Below, piece by piece: positions 1-8,030 of a stretch of DNA of 21,174 nucleotides (position 1 is its first letter; each line of letters opens with the position of its first letter). Under the pieces are notes generated by a model that saw nothing but the letters and a program-made list of their open reading frames with translations, was not told where the DNA came from and made no database searches. The position numbers were made by a program, and so were the translations under genes. Source of the stretch: a virus; the IMG/VR virus record IMGVR_UViG_3300028025_001087, positions 1 to 21,174 of that record. One strand, written 5' to 3'.

Positions 1-533
1 TAAACGGCACTATCACTACTGAAGGTGCAACAACTATCAGTATTGATGGCGGTACTGGTTCTGCAACTGTTACTGTTGGTGACGTATTTACTGTAGCTAA
101 CGTATATTCTGTTAACCCACAAACCCGTGAGTCAACAGGTAGCTTGCAACAGTTCACTGTAACTGCTGCTAATACTGCTGCTGGCGGTGCTTGGACTAAC
201 ATTGCTGTTTCACCAGCTATGTACACATCAAGCAATGCTTTGGCAACTATCAATGCGTTCCCACAAGACGGCGCAGCGGTAACTTTCCTAGGTGCAGCTT
301 CTACTCAGTACGCTCAAAACTTGGTTTACCACAAAGATGCGATCACTTTTGCGACCGCTGACTTGTTGTTACCACAAGGTGTAGACATGGCTTCACGCCA
401 AGTTCACAACGGTATCTCTATGCGTGTTGTACGTCAGTACGACATCAATAATGACCGTTTACCTTGCCGTATCGACGTTCTGTATGGCTTTAGCACAATT
501 CGCCCTGCGATGGCTTGCCGTATTTGGGGTTAA
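1..533 (+). CDS. Major capsid (coat) protein, P22 gp5-like, C-terminal part
   Basis: The reading frame is open from the left edge (first full codon at position 3) to the TAA at 531-533, so the 5' end of the gene lies outside the window. About 176 codons are visible. The segment VNPQTRESTG followed by LQQFTV, and the end of the protein (NGISMRVVRQYDI, then RIDVLYGF and a terminal arginine-rich stretch), match what I know of the P22-type coat protein family, in which this C-terminal part is well conserved. P22 coat is 430 residues, so roughly the last 40% is present. The product would form the icosahedral shell by HK97-fold assembly on a scaffold; scaffold and portal genes would be expected further left. 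A strong terminator hairpin follows directly. Codons before position 144 belong to the gene; the TTG there is internal. Confidence 0.85.
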   Translation, partial: NGTITTEGATTISIDGGTGSATVTVGDVFTVANVYSVNPQTRESTGSLQQFTVTAANTAAGGAWTNIAVSPAMYTSSNALATINAFPQDGAAVTFLGAASTQYAQNLVYHKDAITFATADLLLPQGVDMASRQVHNGISMRVVRQYDINNDRLPCRIDVLYGFSTIRPAMACRIWG

Positions 534-541
534 ACCTAATT

Positions 542-566
542 GCCTCCGCTTCGGCGGGGGCTTTTT
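542..566 (+). terminator. Rho-independent terminator after the coat gene
   Basis: An 8-bp stem (542-549 with 554-561, one G-T wobble) closes on a TTCG tetraloop and is followed at once by five T residues (562-566). This is a textbook intrinsic terminator placed 8 nt after the coat stop codon. The core at 546-559 is identical to the core of the next terminator at 1001-1014. Confidence 0.85.
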
Positions 567-593
567 AAATAAATTTTTTAAGGAATTAATATC

Positions 594-989
594 ATGGCAC
601 TTCCAAATGGTACAGGTGGTTATCAAATTAACAGCGGTAACGTCGGTGAAGCAGTATTGTTTGTACAAGGCGCTCCAACGTCTTTGACTGCTGCTGCAAC
701 GGCAACCGCTGCTCAATTAGCAAACGGTTTGTTTGTATTTAACGGCACTGCTGGCAATTTAACTCTGCCAACCGTAGCTTTGCTTGAAGCTGGTATTTCT
801 AGCGCAACTAAAGTAGACGCTGCATTTGACTTTTTTGTAGTCAATACTGACGGCGCCGATGCAGTTACTTTGGCTGTTGGTACTGGTTGGACAATTGTTG
901 GCGCTGCTGCGGTAGCTCTTTCAACTTCAGCCCATTTCCGCGCCCGTAAAACAGGCGAAGGTTCTTGGACTGCATACCGCATTAGTTAA
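594..989 (+). CDS. Small putative head decoration/structural protein
   Basis: The product has 131 residues and starts at ATG 594 behind an AAGGA ribosome site (579-583). It is rich in Ala, Thr, Gly and Val, has almost no charged residues, and has no signal peptide or membrane segment. The alternating small and hydrophobic residues suggest a beta-rich virion protein. It sits between the coat gene and a head-fibre-like gene, with a terminator on both sides, so it is likely expressed at a level close to the coat gene. Small decoration or cement proteins commonly occupy this place. I recognise no specific family; function is inferred from position and composition only. Confidence 0.6.
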   Translation: MALPNGTGGYQINSGNVGEAVLFVQGAPTSLTAAATATAAQLANGLFVFNGTAGNLTLPTVALLEAGISSATKVDAAFDFFVVNTDGADAVTLAVGTGWTIVGAAAVALSTSAHFRARKTGEGSWTAYRIS

Positions 990-997
990 TGTAATAT

Positions 998-1019
998 GCC
1001 CCGCTTCGGCGGGGTTTTT
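998..1019 (+). terminator. Rho-independent terminator after the 131-aa gene
   Basis: A 7-bp GC-rich stem (998-1004 with 1009-1015, outer pair G-T) with a TTCG loop runs into a T-tract at 1015-1019. It shares an identical 14-nt core with the terminator behind the coat gene. Confidence 0.85.
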
Positions 1020-1033
1020 ATAAAGGAAATATC

Positions 1034-1405
1034 ATGGCTAATACCAAACCTATCGGTGTAGCGTATGAAGATCAGTACCTCAATGGTGCGGTCATTGAAA
1101 ACAGTACCATTACTATTCCTGGTACTACTTTAAATGCCGTTGTCATTGGTAGTTCAGGTGGCACTGCTGGTTTCTATGGCACAACACCAGTAGCTCAAGG
1201 TGCAGCTCTTACTACAGCGCTTACATCTATTACCGCTACAGCACCAGGAACACCTGACTATGCTATTGCTAACTTAACGTCTACAACGCCGTTTGGTTTT
1301 GCTTCAGCAGACGAAGGTCAAACTGTATTGACTGTAATTGCAAACTTGCAAGCTCGCGTAAACCAGTTAGAAACTCGTTTACAAGCTTACGGTTTGTTGG
1401 CTTAA
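1034..1405 (+). CDS. Putative head-fibre or surface protein
   Basis: The product has 123 residues with ATG at 1034 behind AAAGGAAA. The N-terminus reads KPIGVAYEDQYLNGAVI and the middle contains GFYGTTPVAQG. Both resemble small phage proteins I know from beside coat genes, often annotated as head-fibre or capsid-associated proteins. The C-terminus (LTVIANLQARVNQLETRL, about residues 99-117) is a predicted amphipathic helix with heptad-like leucines, suitable for trimerisation. The centre is Ala/Thr-rich. It forms a row with the coat and 131-aa genes, each ended by a TTCG hairpin. The exact role is inferred. Confidence 0.6.
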   Translation: MANTKPIGVAYEDQYLNGAVIENSTITIPGTTLNAVVIGSSGGTAGFYGTTPVAQGAALTTALTSITATAPGTPDYAIANLTSTTPFGFASADEGQTVLTVIANLQARVNQLETRLQAYGLLA

Positions 1406-1407
1406 AT

Positions 1408-1427
1408 ATAGGGGCTTCGGCCCCTAT
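1408..1427 (+). other. TTCG-loop hairpin without T-tract
   Basis: An 8-bp perfect stem (1408-1415 with 1420-1427) closes on TTCG three bases after the stop of the 123-aa gene. The stem flank lacks the run of T residues needed for intrinsic termination (CTAACT follows). It may be an mRNA 3'-end protector, a processing site or a weak attenuator. Confidence 0.7.
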
Positions 1428-1442
1428 CTAACTAAAGAAATT

Positions 1443-1646
1443 ATGCCTATAATTTATCTTAAACATCCTATCCACGGCACTAAAGTTGCTACAATGGAAG
1501 CCGAAGCAGAGCATGACGAAGCACAAGGATGGGAACGCTATGAGTTGGACACGCAACCAGCAATCGTAGAAGAAGTAGTAGAAGAAGTAATTGCGGCTCC
1601 TGTTAATACACTGGAAAAAAGAACACGTCGTAAAACCGCAGAGTAA
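1443..1646 (+). CDS. Small acidic protein of unknown function
   Basis: The product has 67 residues, starts at ATG 1443 and has only a weak upstream ribosome site (AAAGAAA). The N-terminal segment MPIIYLKHPIHGTKVATME is the conserved part of small proteins I have seen in phage head regions next to coat genes. It is followed by a very acidic stretch (EEVVEEV) and a basic tail (KRTRRKTAE). No signal peptide or membrane segment is visible. It lies between the head-surface gene and the gp4-like adaptor, 9 nt before the latter, and is likely cotranslated with it. Function unknown; a minor head or assembly protein is the simplest guess. Confidence 0.6.
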   Translation: MPIIYLKHPIHGTKVATMEAEAEHDEAQGWERYELDTQPAIVEEVVEEVIAAPVNTLEKRTRRKTAE

Positions 1647-1655
1647 GGAGTTGTT

Positions 1656-2369
1656 ATGGCCACTACAGCCGCCGAACAGATTAATGGAGCATTACGCTTA
1701 ATCGGGATGCTCGCCGAAGGCGAAACACCCTCTGCCGCTACTGCACAAGACGCTTTAGCTGCTTTAAATCAAATGATTGACTCTTGGAATACCGAGCGTT
1801 TATCTGTGTTTGCAACGCAAGATCAAGTGTTTTCATGGACACCAAATGCAAGAACAAAGACTTTAGGGCCTACTGGCGACTTTGTTGGAAACCGACCTAT
1901 TTTGGTTGATGATTCCACTTATTTTCGTGATCCATCAAACAACATCTCATATGGCATTAAGCTGATTAACCAACAACAGTACAACGGTATTGCTGTTAAA
2001 ACGGTAACTTCTACTTACCCGCAAGTAATGTGGGTAAACATGGAATTTCCTAATATCACCATGACTGTGTATCCAGTTCCAACCAAAGTGTTGGAATTTC
2101 ATATTGTTTCGGTGACTGAATTGATGGATGTTCCAAGCCTGTCAACTGACATTTATATGCCTCCTGGCTATCTCAGGTGTTTTAAATACAACCTAGCTTG
2201 TGAAATTGCTAATGAGTTTGGTGTAGAGCCACCACCCAATGTGGCTCGTATTGCGATGACTTCTAAGCGCAATCTTAAGAGAATTAATAATCCTGACGAC
2301 ATCATGGCTCTGCCTTACAGCATTGTGGCTACGCGTCAGCGCTTTAACATATTTGCCGGTAACTACTAA
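1656..2369 (+). CDS. Head-to-tail adaptor, P22 gp4-like (packaged DNA stabilisation)
   Basis: The product has 237 residues, with ATG at 1656 behind an AAGGAG site. The N-terminus (INGALRLIGMLAEGETPSA, then QDALAALNQMIDSW) is the helical motif typical of phage head completion proteins of the P22 gp4 family, which form a ring under the portal and close the head after DNA packaging. P22 gp4 is 166 residues; related proteins with extra middle strands reach this length. The distal part contains YMPPGYLRCFKYNLACEI and a helix ending KRNLKRIN, again as in this family. Its stop overlaps the start of the gp10-like gene (TAATG at 2367-2371), so the two are translationally coupled, as expected for partners that assemble in sequence. 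Confidence 0.85.
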   Translation: MATTAAEQINGALRLIGMLAEGETPSAATAQDALAALNQMIDSWNTERLSVFATQDQVFSWTPNARTKTLGPTGDFVGNRPILVDDSTYFRDPSNNISYGIKLINQQQYNGIAVKTVTSTYPQVMWVNMEFPNITMTVYPVPTKVLEFHIVSVTELMDVPSLSTDIYMPPGYLRCFKYNLACEIANEFGVEPPPNVARIAMTSKRNLKRINNPDDIMALPYSIVATRQRFNIFAGNY

Positions 2370-3814
2370 TGCAGACGCCGATTTTAGGCCAAGCTTATGT
2401 TGCCCGTAGCGTAAATGCCGCGGATAACACTATGGTTAACCTATTCCCCGAAGCCATCCCTGAAGGTGGGCAGACAGGGGGTTTTCTTAACCGCGCCCCA
2501 GGCTTACGTCTTTTAGCTACCATAGGAACAGGCCCCATCCGTGGGCTTTGGACGCACTCTACAGGTGGCAACGACGCTTACGTAGTGTCTGGCAATAAGT
2601 TTTACAAGATTGATCTTAATTACAACGCTACTGCATTAGGCACTGTTAGCGGTACTGGCCCTGTATCTATTGCTGATAGCGGTATTCAAATCTTTATCGC
2701 AGCAGGCGCAGATGGCTACGTTTATACTGAATCAACCAACACATTTACCAAAATTACCGACCCTAATTTTGCAGGTGCTACAACCGTTTGCTACATTGAT
2801 GGCTATTTTGCGTTTAACCAACCTGATAGCCAAATTATCTGGGTAACAGAAATTCTTGATGGCACAGTTATTAACCCACTAGCGTTTGCGGCGGCTGAAA
2901 GTTCTCCTGACCAAGTAATAGCCGTTGTTAACAATAACCGTGAGGTTTGGGTGTTTGGACAGGGTACAACCGAGGTTTGGTACGACGCAGCCACTACACC
3001 GTTCCCTTTAGCGCCCATCCAAGGCGCCTACAACGAAATTGGATGCGTAGCCCCCTTCTCTATTGCAAAGCTTGATAACAGCCTGTTTTGGCTTGGTGCT
3101 GACCCCCGTGGCTTTGGTATTGTCTATCGTAACCAAGGATACACAGGCAAACGCGTATCTACCCACGCTGTAGAGTACGCCATTCAAAGTTATGGTGATA
3201 TTACTGACGCAGTAGCCTACACTTATCAGCAAGAAGGCCATGCCTTTTACGTGCTTAACTTCCCTAGCGCTAACGCTACTTGGGTTTACGATGTAGCTAC
3301 AAACGCGTGGCATGAACGGGCAGGCTGGGACAACGGCGCATTTACCCGCCATCGTGGTCAATGTCAGATGAACTTTAATAGTCAAACCATTGTTGGTGAC
3401 TATGAAAACGGCAATATTTATGCTTTTGACCTTGATGTTTACGCTGATAATGGTCAAATTCAAAAATGGGTACGCTCATGGCGCCCTTTGCCGCCCAACC
3501 AAAACAATCTTAAACGTACCGCCCAGCATACCCTTCAGTTGACTTGCGAGTCAGGCGTAGGTATTAATTTAGGTCAAGGGCAAGACCCACAGGTGATGTT
3601 GCGTTGGTCTGATGATGGCGGCCATACGTGGTCTAGCGAACATTGGATTTCAATGGGCAAAATTGGTGAATATGGCTATAGAGCTATATGGCGTCGTCTT
3701 GGCATGACTACTAAGCTGCGTGACCGCATTTACGAAATATCAGGTACAGATCCTAATAAGGTCGTTATTGTGGGTGCTGAACTATTCCTCAGCGGCACAA
3801 ACACAAATGGCTGA
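2369..3814 (+). CDS. Tail hub / DNA stabilisation protein, P22 gp10-like
   Basis: The product has 481 residues (P22 gp10 is 472). The N-terminus has the family pattern of SVNAADNTMVNLFPE followed by GFLNRAPGLRLLATIG. The middle holds repeated beta-propeller-like strands (for example GNKFYKIDLN and RQTI-like WVYDVATNAWHERAG). The C-terminal domain ends with the conserved KLRDRIYEISGTDPNKVVI stretch. In P22, gp10 binds below gp4 and carries the tail needle and tailspikes. Start at 2369 overlaps the previous stop. The 3' end overlaps the following ATG by 8 nt (3807-3814). Gene order gp4-gp10-next fibre is as in P22. Confidence 0.87.
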   Translation: MQTPILGQAYVARSVNAADNTMVNLFPEAIPEGGQTGGFLNRAPGLRLLATIGTGPIRGLWTHSTGGNDAYVVSGNKFYKIDLNYNATALGTVSGTGPVSIADSGIQIFIAAGADGYVYTESTNTFTKITDPNFAGATTVCYIDGYFAFNQPDSQIIWVTEILDGTVINPLAFAAAESSPDQVIAVVNNNREVWVFGQGTTEVWYDAATTPFPLAPIQGAYNEIGCVAPFSIAKLDNSLFWLGADPRGFGIVYRNQGYTGKRVSTHAVEYAIQSYGDITDAVAYTYQQEGHAFYVLNFPSANATWVYDVATNAWHERAGWDNGAFTRHRGQCQMNFNSQTIVGDYENGNIYAFDLDVYADNGQIQKWVRSWRPLPPNQNNLKRTAQHTLQLTCESGVGINLGQGQDPQVMLRWSDDGGHTWSSEHWISMGKIGEYGYRAIWRRLGMTTKLRDRIYEISGTDPNKVVIVGAELFLSGTNTNG

Positions 3815-4373
3815 CATTACCCTAATACCATCGGCTAAAGTACCGCTGGTTTACCCTGACACTAGCACGATGTCAACCGAGTGGTATCGGTTCTTTTGGA
3901 ACATCTATGGCTTTACAGGTACAGGTGTTGTACCTGTATCTAAAGGTGGTACAGGGCTAAACACCATTGGTAACCACCAAATTATTATTGGTAACACCAA
4001 TAACGTATTTGAACCTGCTGCATTATCAAGCGCTAGTATTGCCATTACATACCCCCCTGGCTTTGTTAACTTAGAGTTAGGCACGTCAGGTGTTACGGCA
4101 GGCACATATGGCTCTGCGTCGCAAGTGGGTGTATTTACAGTTAACCAATATGGTGTTTTAACTGCGGCATCTAATACATCAATTGCAATTGATGCAGGTC
4201 AAATTACTAGCGGTACGCTTGTTACAGCTAGAGGCGGTACAGGATTATCAACATTTGGCGCTAATCAACTTTTCTATGCTTCTAATACAAGTACAATTGC
4301 TCAATCAAGCGGATTGACTTTTAACGGCAGTATATTGACTTCTACAGGCGGTATTGGTGGAGGTAACTTTTAA
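3807..4373 (+). CDS. Fibre-like protein in the P22 needle position
   Basis: I place the start at ATG 3807, which overlaps the gp10-like stop; a longer frame from 3720 would lie wholly inside that gene. The 188-residue product starts with a short anchor (STEWYRFFWNIYGFTGTG, residues 23-40) common at the N-termini of virion-bound phage fibre proteins. It then has two GGTGL repeats (47-51 and 143-147) flanking a repeat of the type TAGTYGS...VNQYGVLTAASN (98-123), common in tail fibres. The last 40 residues resemble the middle of the 441-aa fibre encoded at 6697-8022. It ends abruptly in GGIGGGNF with no receptor-binding domain. It may be a needle substitute, an adaptor for a separate tip, or a remnant of a longer fibre. 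Confidence 0.75.
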   Translation: MADITLIPSAKVPLVYPDTSTMSTEWYRFFWNIYGFTGTGVVPVSKGGTGLNTIGNHQIIIGNTNNVFEPAALSSASIAITYPPGFVNLELGTSGVTAGTYGSASQVGVFTVNQYGVLTAASNTSIAIDAGQITSGTLVTARGGTGLSTFGANQLFYASNTSTIAQSSGLTFNGSILTSTGGIGGGNF

Positions 4374-4402
4374 ATGACAAGCATAGCGAAACATAATAGA
4401 AT
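4374..4402 (+). promoter_or_regulatory. Possible sigma70 promoter for the tailspike gene
   Basis: ATGACA (4374-4379, 5 of 6 to TTGACA) is separated by exactly 17 nt from TAGAAT (4397-4402, 5 of 6 to TATAAT). It lies in the only 52-nt gap among the tail genes. Transcription would start near 4409, just before the ribosome site AGGAG (4415-4419). Confidence 0.4.
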
Positions 4403-4425
4403 CAGTTTAAATTTAGGAGCTTTTT

Positions 4426-6684
4426 ATGGCCGTTAACCTTTCCCCTGTTGCTGGCGCTGCCGCACAATTTTTTGATAATAGCGGTCAAGTCTTGACTGGT
4501 GGCAAGCTATACACTTATTTAGCTGGTACAACCACACCTGCGGTTACATACACAACTAACAGCGGTGTCACACCCCACGCTAACCCAATCGTTCTAAACG
4601 CAGCAGGTAGAGTACCCGATAGCGGTGAAATTTGGCTAACAGATAGCATTTCGTACAAATTTGTTCTTAAAGATCAAAACGACGTATTGATTGCTACGTA
4701 TGACAATTTGATAGGTATTAACTCTAATTTTGTAAACTTTACTGGCGAACAAGAAACGCAAACGGCTACACAAGGTCAAACTATCTTTACTTTGACTACA
4801 ATTCAGTACATCCCCGCGACTAACAATTTGCTTGTTTTTGTTAATGGTTCTAAACAAATAATTGGCGATAATTACATTGAAACATCATCAACTGTAGTCA
4901 CTTTTGTTGATGGGCTAAACGTAGGTGATGTAGTTGATTTTTGCACCGCAATACCAATTAATGCAAACGTAACCACGGCGGCTGATGTAGCTTATAACGA
5001 AGGTGATACAGGAGCCGTTACAAGAACTGTAGAGTCAAAACTTCAAGAATTTGTTTCTGTACTAGATTTTGGCGCTGACCCTACAGGTGTGGATGATTGT
5101 ACTGACGCAATTCAAAACGCTACAAATAGCGGTAAACCTGTCTATTTTCCCGCAGGAACATACAAGATTGTAACTGGCGGGATTAGCTACACAGGCACCG
5201 TAGTTTGGTATGGTGAGGGAGCAAAATCCATAATTGAGTCTGATGCGGTCGTAATTACTGTAAATTCAGGCGATAACTCATCTATTGATAATTTATATAT
5301 GCAGAATATTACTGCACCTTGGATTATTACAAGAAACCCTAGCAATTGGGCTACGGTTCCTACAGTAGTTCAGTCTAATGGATTAGGTTATCAACCAACA
5401 GTAAATGATACCGATGTATGGTCAAGCCTTACAACAGAACAGCAAGATCAAAACATTGGCCCACAATTATTATTTCAAGGCAATGCTTCAGGAATTACAG
5501 TAAGCCGTATTTACGGTCGTTTTGTTTCTGTTATTGTTGAAGATGCACAAAACGCGGTAGTCCGCGATTGTAATTTTCAAGCGGGTAAAAACTTTGCTGG
5601 CGGCGTTGTATTTTGGAATATTAACGATCAACAGGGTGAGTATAACCAAGCTATCAATAATAATATTCAATACGCAAGCTATAACGGTATTATTTTTGCA
5701 AGAAACTACGATGGTTTAGCCGAAGGAAATATTTGTACTAGCGTTGGTGAATCTGGAATTAAAACTTATCAAGGCGTTATTGGGGCGACCGACGCTCGTT
5801 GCTATCGTATGCAACTAGTAAATAACAATAGTATGTATGCGTATTACGATGGCTTTGATTTTAGTTCAGATTTTCCTCATACAGGAACTATCGACGCGCG
5901 TCATTTAATTACAAGTAACACTACTTATGGAAATCGTCAAACTGGTTTTTTTGCAGACGGGTTAAATACGCAATTTATTAGTAATCAAGCAAGGTTTACA
6001 GGAAAAACAGGCTTTGCACTATCTTACAATCAATCTTTAATTTCTAATAATTTAGCTTGGGGTTGTAATCAATCTGCAGCCGTTTCAGGCGAACATCAAA
6101 TGTATGTTAACGGAAATGGAAACGCCATTTCTAATAACTATTTAAACCGCGCAGGTGTTACGCAAGGTTATGCTTTATTTGCAACTGGAACAAATCTTGT
6201 AGAAAATAACTACGGGTATGACGGAACTATTTTTCTAGGTAACCCTGGGGCAATTACGGCTCAATATTTAGGAAACATAGATACGACGCTTAAAATTGAA
6301 GGCACTTTTAGCCCTAGATTAATTGTAGGTTCAACTGTGCAGTCTACAAGTTATGCTGTAGGAAACTACACAAGAGTAGGTCATAGAGTGTTTGTTGACG
6401 TTGAGATAGCGTTAAGTGCCTTAACTGGTACTGGGAATCCTCAAATTGATTTTAATGGCGGCGTTCCTATTGCAACTGGTCAAACTAACTACGCAAGCGT
6501 ATTTACAGTACAAGTAAGTAATTGCACTTATACCGGCCAACCAACAGCATATATATTGCCTAACTTTGGGTCTGTATATTTAGGAAGCCAAGGAACCGGC
6601 ACTGCCGTAGGAAATTGGACTGAAGGTAATTTAACTTCTAGTTCTATTATTAGAATTTCTGGTAGCTATGTTGCTAATCAATAA
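4426..6684 (+). CDS. Tailspike with P22-like head-binding domain and beta-helix
   Basis: The product has 752 residues, with ATG 4426 behind AGGAG. Residues ~4-100 (FFDNSGQVLTGGKLYTYLAG, later NPIVLNAAGR) match the head-binding domain of P22-like tailspikes. Residues ~105-178 form a second fibre module (GQTIFTL ... LLVFVNGSKQ ... TVVTFVDG). From about residue 205, KLQEFVSVLDFGADPTG starts a pectate-lyase-3-type right-handed beta-helix that runs to about residue 600 with many NN/SNN turns. A C-terminal beta-rich part (~610-752) probably closes the trimer. Such proteins bind and usually cleave surface polysaccharide; I cannot assign catalytic residues or substrate. It probably attaches to the tail hub. 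Confidence 0.87.
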   Translation: MAVNLSPVAGAAAQFFDNSGQVLTGGKLYTYLAGTTTPAVTYTTNSGVTPHANPIVLNAAGRVPDSGEIWLTDSISYKFVLKDQNDVLIATYDNLIGINSNFVNFTGEQETQTATQGQTIFTLTTIQYIPATNNLLVFVNGSKQIIGDNYIETSSTVVTFVDGLNVGDVVDFCTAIPINANVTTAADVAYNEGDTGAVTRTVESKLQEFVSVLDFGADPTGVDDCTDAIQNATNSGKPVYFPAGTYKIVTGGISYTGTVVWYGEGAKSIIESDAVVITVNSGDNSSIDNLYMQNITAPWIITRNPSNWATVPTVVQSNGLGYQPTVNDTDVWSSLTTEQQDQNIGPQLLFQGNASGITVSRIYGRFVSVIVEDAQNAVVRDCNFQAGKNFAGGVVFWNINDQQGEYNQAINNNIQYASYNGIIFARNYDGLAEGNICTSVGESGIKTYQGVIGATDARCYRMQLVNNNSMYAYYDGFDFSSDFPHTGTIDARHLITSNTTYGNRQTGFFADGLNTQFISNQARFTGKTGFALSYNQSLISNNLAWGCNQSAAVSGEHQMYVNGNGNAISNNYLNRAGVTQGYALFATGTNLVENNYGYDGTIFLGNPGAITAQYLGNIDTTLKIEGTFSPRLIVGSTVQSTSYAVGNYTRVGHRVFVDVEIALSALTGTGNPQIDFNGGVPIATGQTNYASVFTVQVSNCTYTGQPTAYILPNFGSVYLGSQGTGTAVGNWTEGNLTSSSIIRISGSYVANQ

Positions 6685-6696
6685 GGAATTTAGTTA

Positions 6697-8022
6697 ATGG
6701 CTCAGACAAACTTTACGCCTATTCTGCTGTACGCAAGCAGTACGCCTACTAACGTACCCAGCGCGGGTAATTTAACCAATAGCGCCAACGGTTCTGAAAT
6801 TGCCATTAACATAGCGGATAAGAACCTGTTTTTTAAAGACAATACTAACGCTGTCAATACTGTACCTATTCGTCAATCTAGTACTAGCTCTAACGGCTGG
6901 CTATCTAGCACCGATTGGAATACGTTTAATAACAAATCCAATACAAACGGCACCGTTACTTCTGTAGCTGCGTTGACCATTGGTACTACAGGTACAGACC
7001 TTAGTTCTACTGTAGCTAACGGCACTACAACCCCCGTTATTACTTTACAAGTACCAACGGCTTCTGCTACTAATCGCGGCGCGTTATCTAGCGCTGATTG
7101 GTCTACATTTAACAGTAAAGCCCCAGGGGTTACGTTTACATCTAATTATGTGCCGTATGGTCAAGGCACAACAACACTTAATCAATCTTCATCGTTGCAA
7201 TTTAACGGAACCGCGTTAAGTCTTGGTTTAGCTGCTAGTGCTTGGTCAGGGTTTAGCGCAGTACAAATAGGAAACGGATCTTCTTTATGGAGTTCTAGTA
7301 GTGCAGGAGCGCAAGCCGCCTATTACTCTAATAACTTATATTACAACGGCTCAAATCGTATTTACATAGCTACGGGCGCCGCAAGCGAATATGTACAAAG
7401 CAGTGGTATACACTATTGGTACACCGCGGCTTCGGGAAGCGCTGGAGGAACTGTATCTTTATCAGAGTCAATGCGTATTGATTCAAGTCGTAGAGTGCTA
7501 ATTAATGCAACTGCAACTGGGTCGTATTTTGATGGTCAATTAAATGTAGCTGGAAATACTAGCTTAAAAGCAATATCAGGAAGTTCCGCTGTTCCGTTAT
7601 TTGTTTGGAATGATGCAACTTCGGGTAACAATAACTTTGTTGAATTTTTTACCGAAACTTCTGCAACTTCTAGGGGTTCAATTCTTTATAACCGAGGGGC
7701 AGGCGTAGTTGCGTACAATGTAACTTCAGACTATCGCGCCAAAACCATTAATGGTGGTATTGAAAATGCACTTAATGAAGTAAAGTTAATTAAAACGCAT
7801 AAAGCCACAATGAACGGTGCAGACATTAGTATGCCCATGTTTGTTGCTCATGAATTAGCTGAAATTGCTCCATATTGCGTAACTGGTGAAAAAGACGCCG
7901 TTGATGAAAATGGAAACCCTAAATACCAACAAATTGATTCATCTCCATTAATTCCCCTGCTTGTAAAAGCTATTCAAGAACTTAACGCTAAATTTGATGC
8001 TTATGTTGCATCACATCCATAG
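6697..8022 (+). CDS. Tail fibre with C-terminal S74 intramolecular chaperone
   Basis: The product has 441 residues, with ATG 6697 behind AAGGAA. The N-terminus (FTPILLYASSTPTNVPSAGNL, then INIADKNLFFKDN) resembles virion-anchoring ends of phage fibre proteins. Two copies of a repeat with the core LSS(T/A)DW(N/S)TFN(N/S)K lie around residues 68-80 and 128-140, with a GTVTSV strand between them. A beta-rich shaft follows. Residues ~342-441 are a Peptidase_S74 chaperone domain with the cleavage motif S344-D-Y-R, then FVAHELAEIAPYCVTGE and a final helix. In this family the domain drives trimerisation and is removed by self-cleavage at the serine. The domain lacks the usual RLKE (it has RAKT). The receptor-binding region would be just upstream of residue 344. 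Confidence 0.85.
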   Translation: MAQTNFTPILLYASSTPTNVPSAGNLTNSANGSEIAINIADKNLFFKDNTNAVNTVPIRQSSTSSNGWLSSTDWNTFNNKSNTNGTVTSVAALTIGTTGTDLSSTVANGTTTPVITLQVPTASATNRGALSSADWSTFNSKAPGVTFTSNYVPYGQGTTTLNQSSSLQFNGTALSLGLAASAWSGFSAVQIGNGSSLWSSSSAGAQAAYYSNNLYYNGSNRIYIATGAASEYVQSSGIHYWYTAASGSAGGTVSLSESMRIDSSRRVLINATATGSYFDGQLNVAGNTSLKAISGSSAVPLFVWNDATSGNNNFVEFFTETSATSRGSILYNRGAGVVAYNVTSDYRAKTINGGIENALNEVKLIKTHKATMNGADISMPMFVAHELAEIAPYCVTGEKDAVDENGNPKYQQIDSSPLIPLLVKAIQELNAKFDAYVASHP

Positions 8023-8030
8023 GAAATAAA

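Noticed and set aside
1408-1427. Third TTCG hairpin as a full terminator
   Set aside because: There is no T-tract after the stem, so it is listed only as a hairpin.
3008-3463. 151-residue minus-strand open frame
   Set aside because: It lies wholly inside the conserved gp10-like gene and has no motif or start signal.
3720-3806. N-terminal extension of the needle-position protein
   Set aside because: It would lie entirely within the gp10-like gene; ATG 3807 begins the recognisable fibre anchor.
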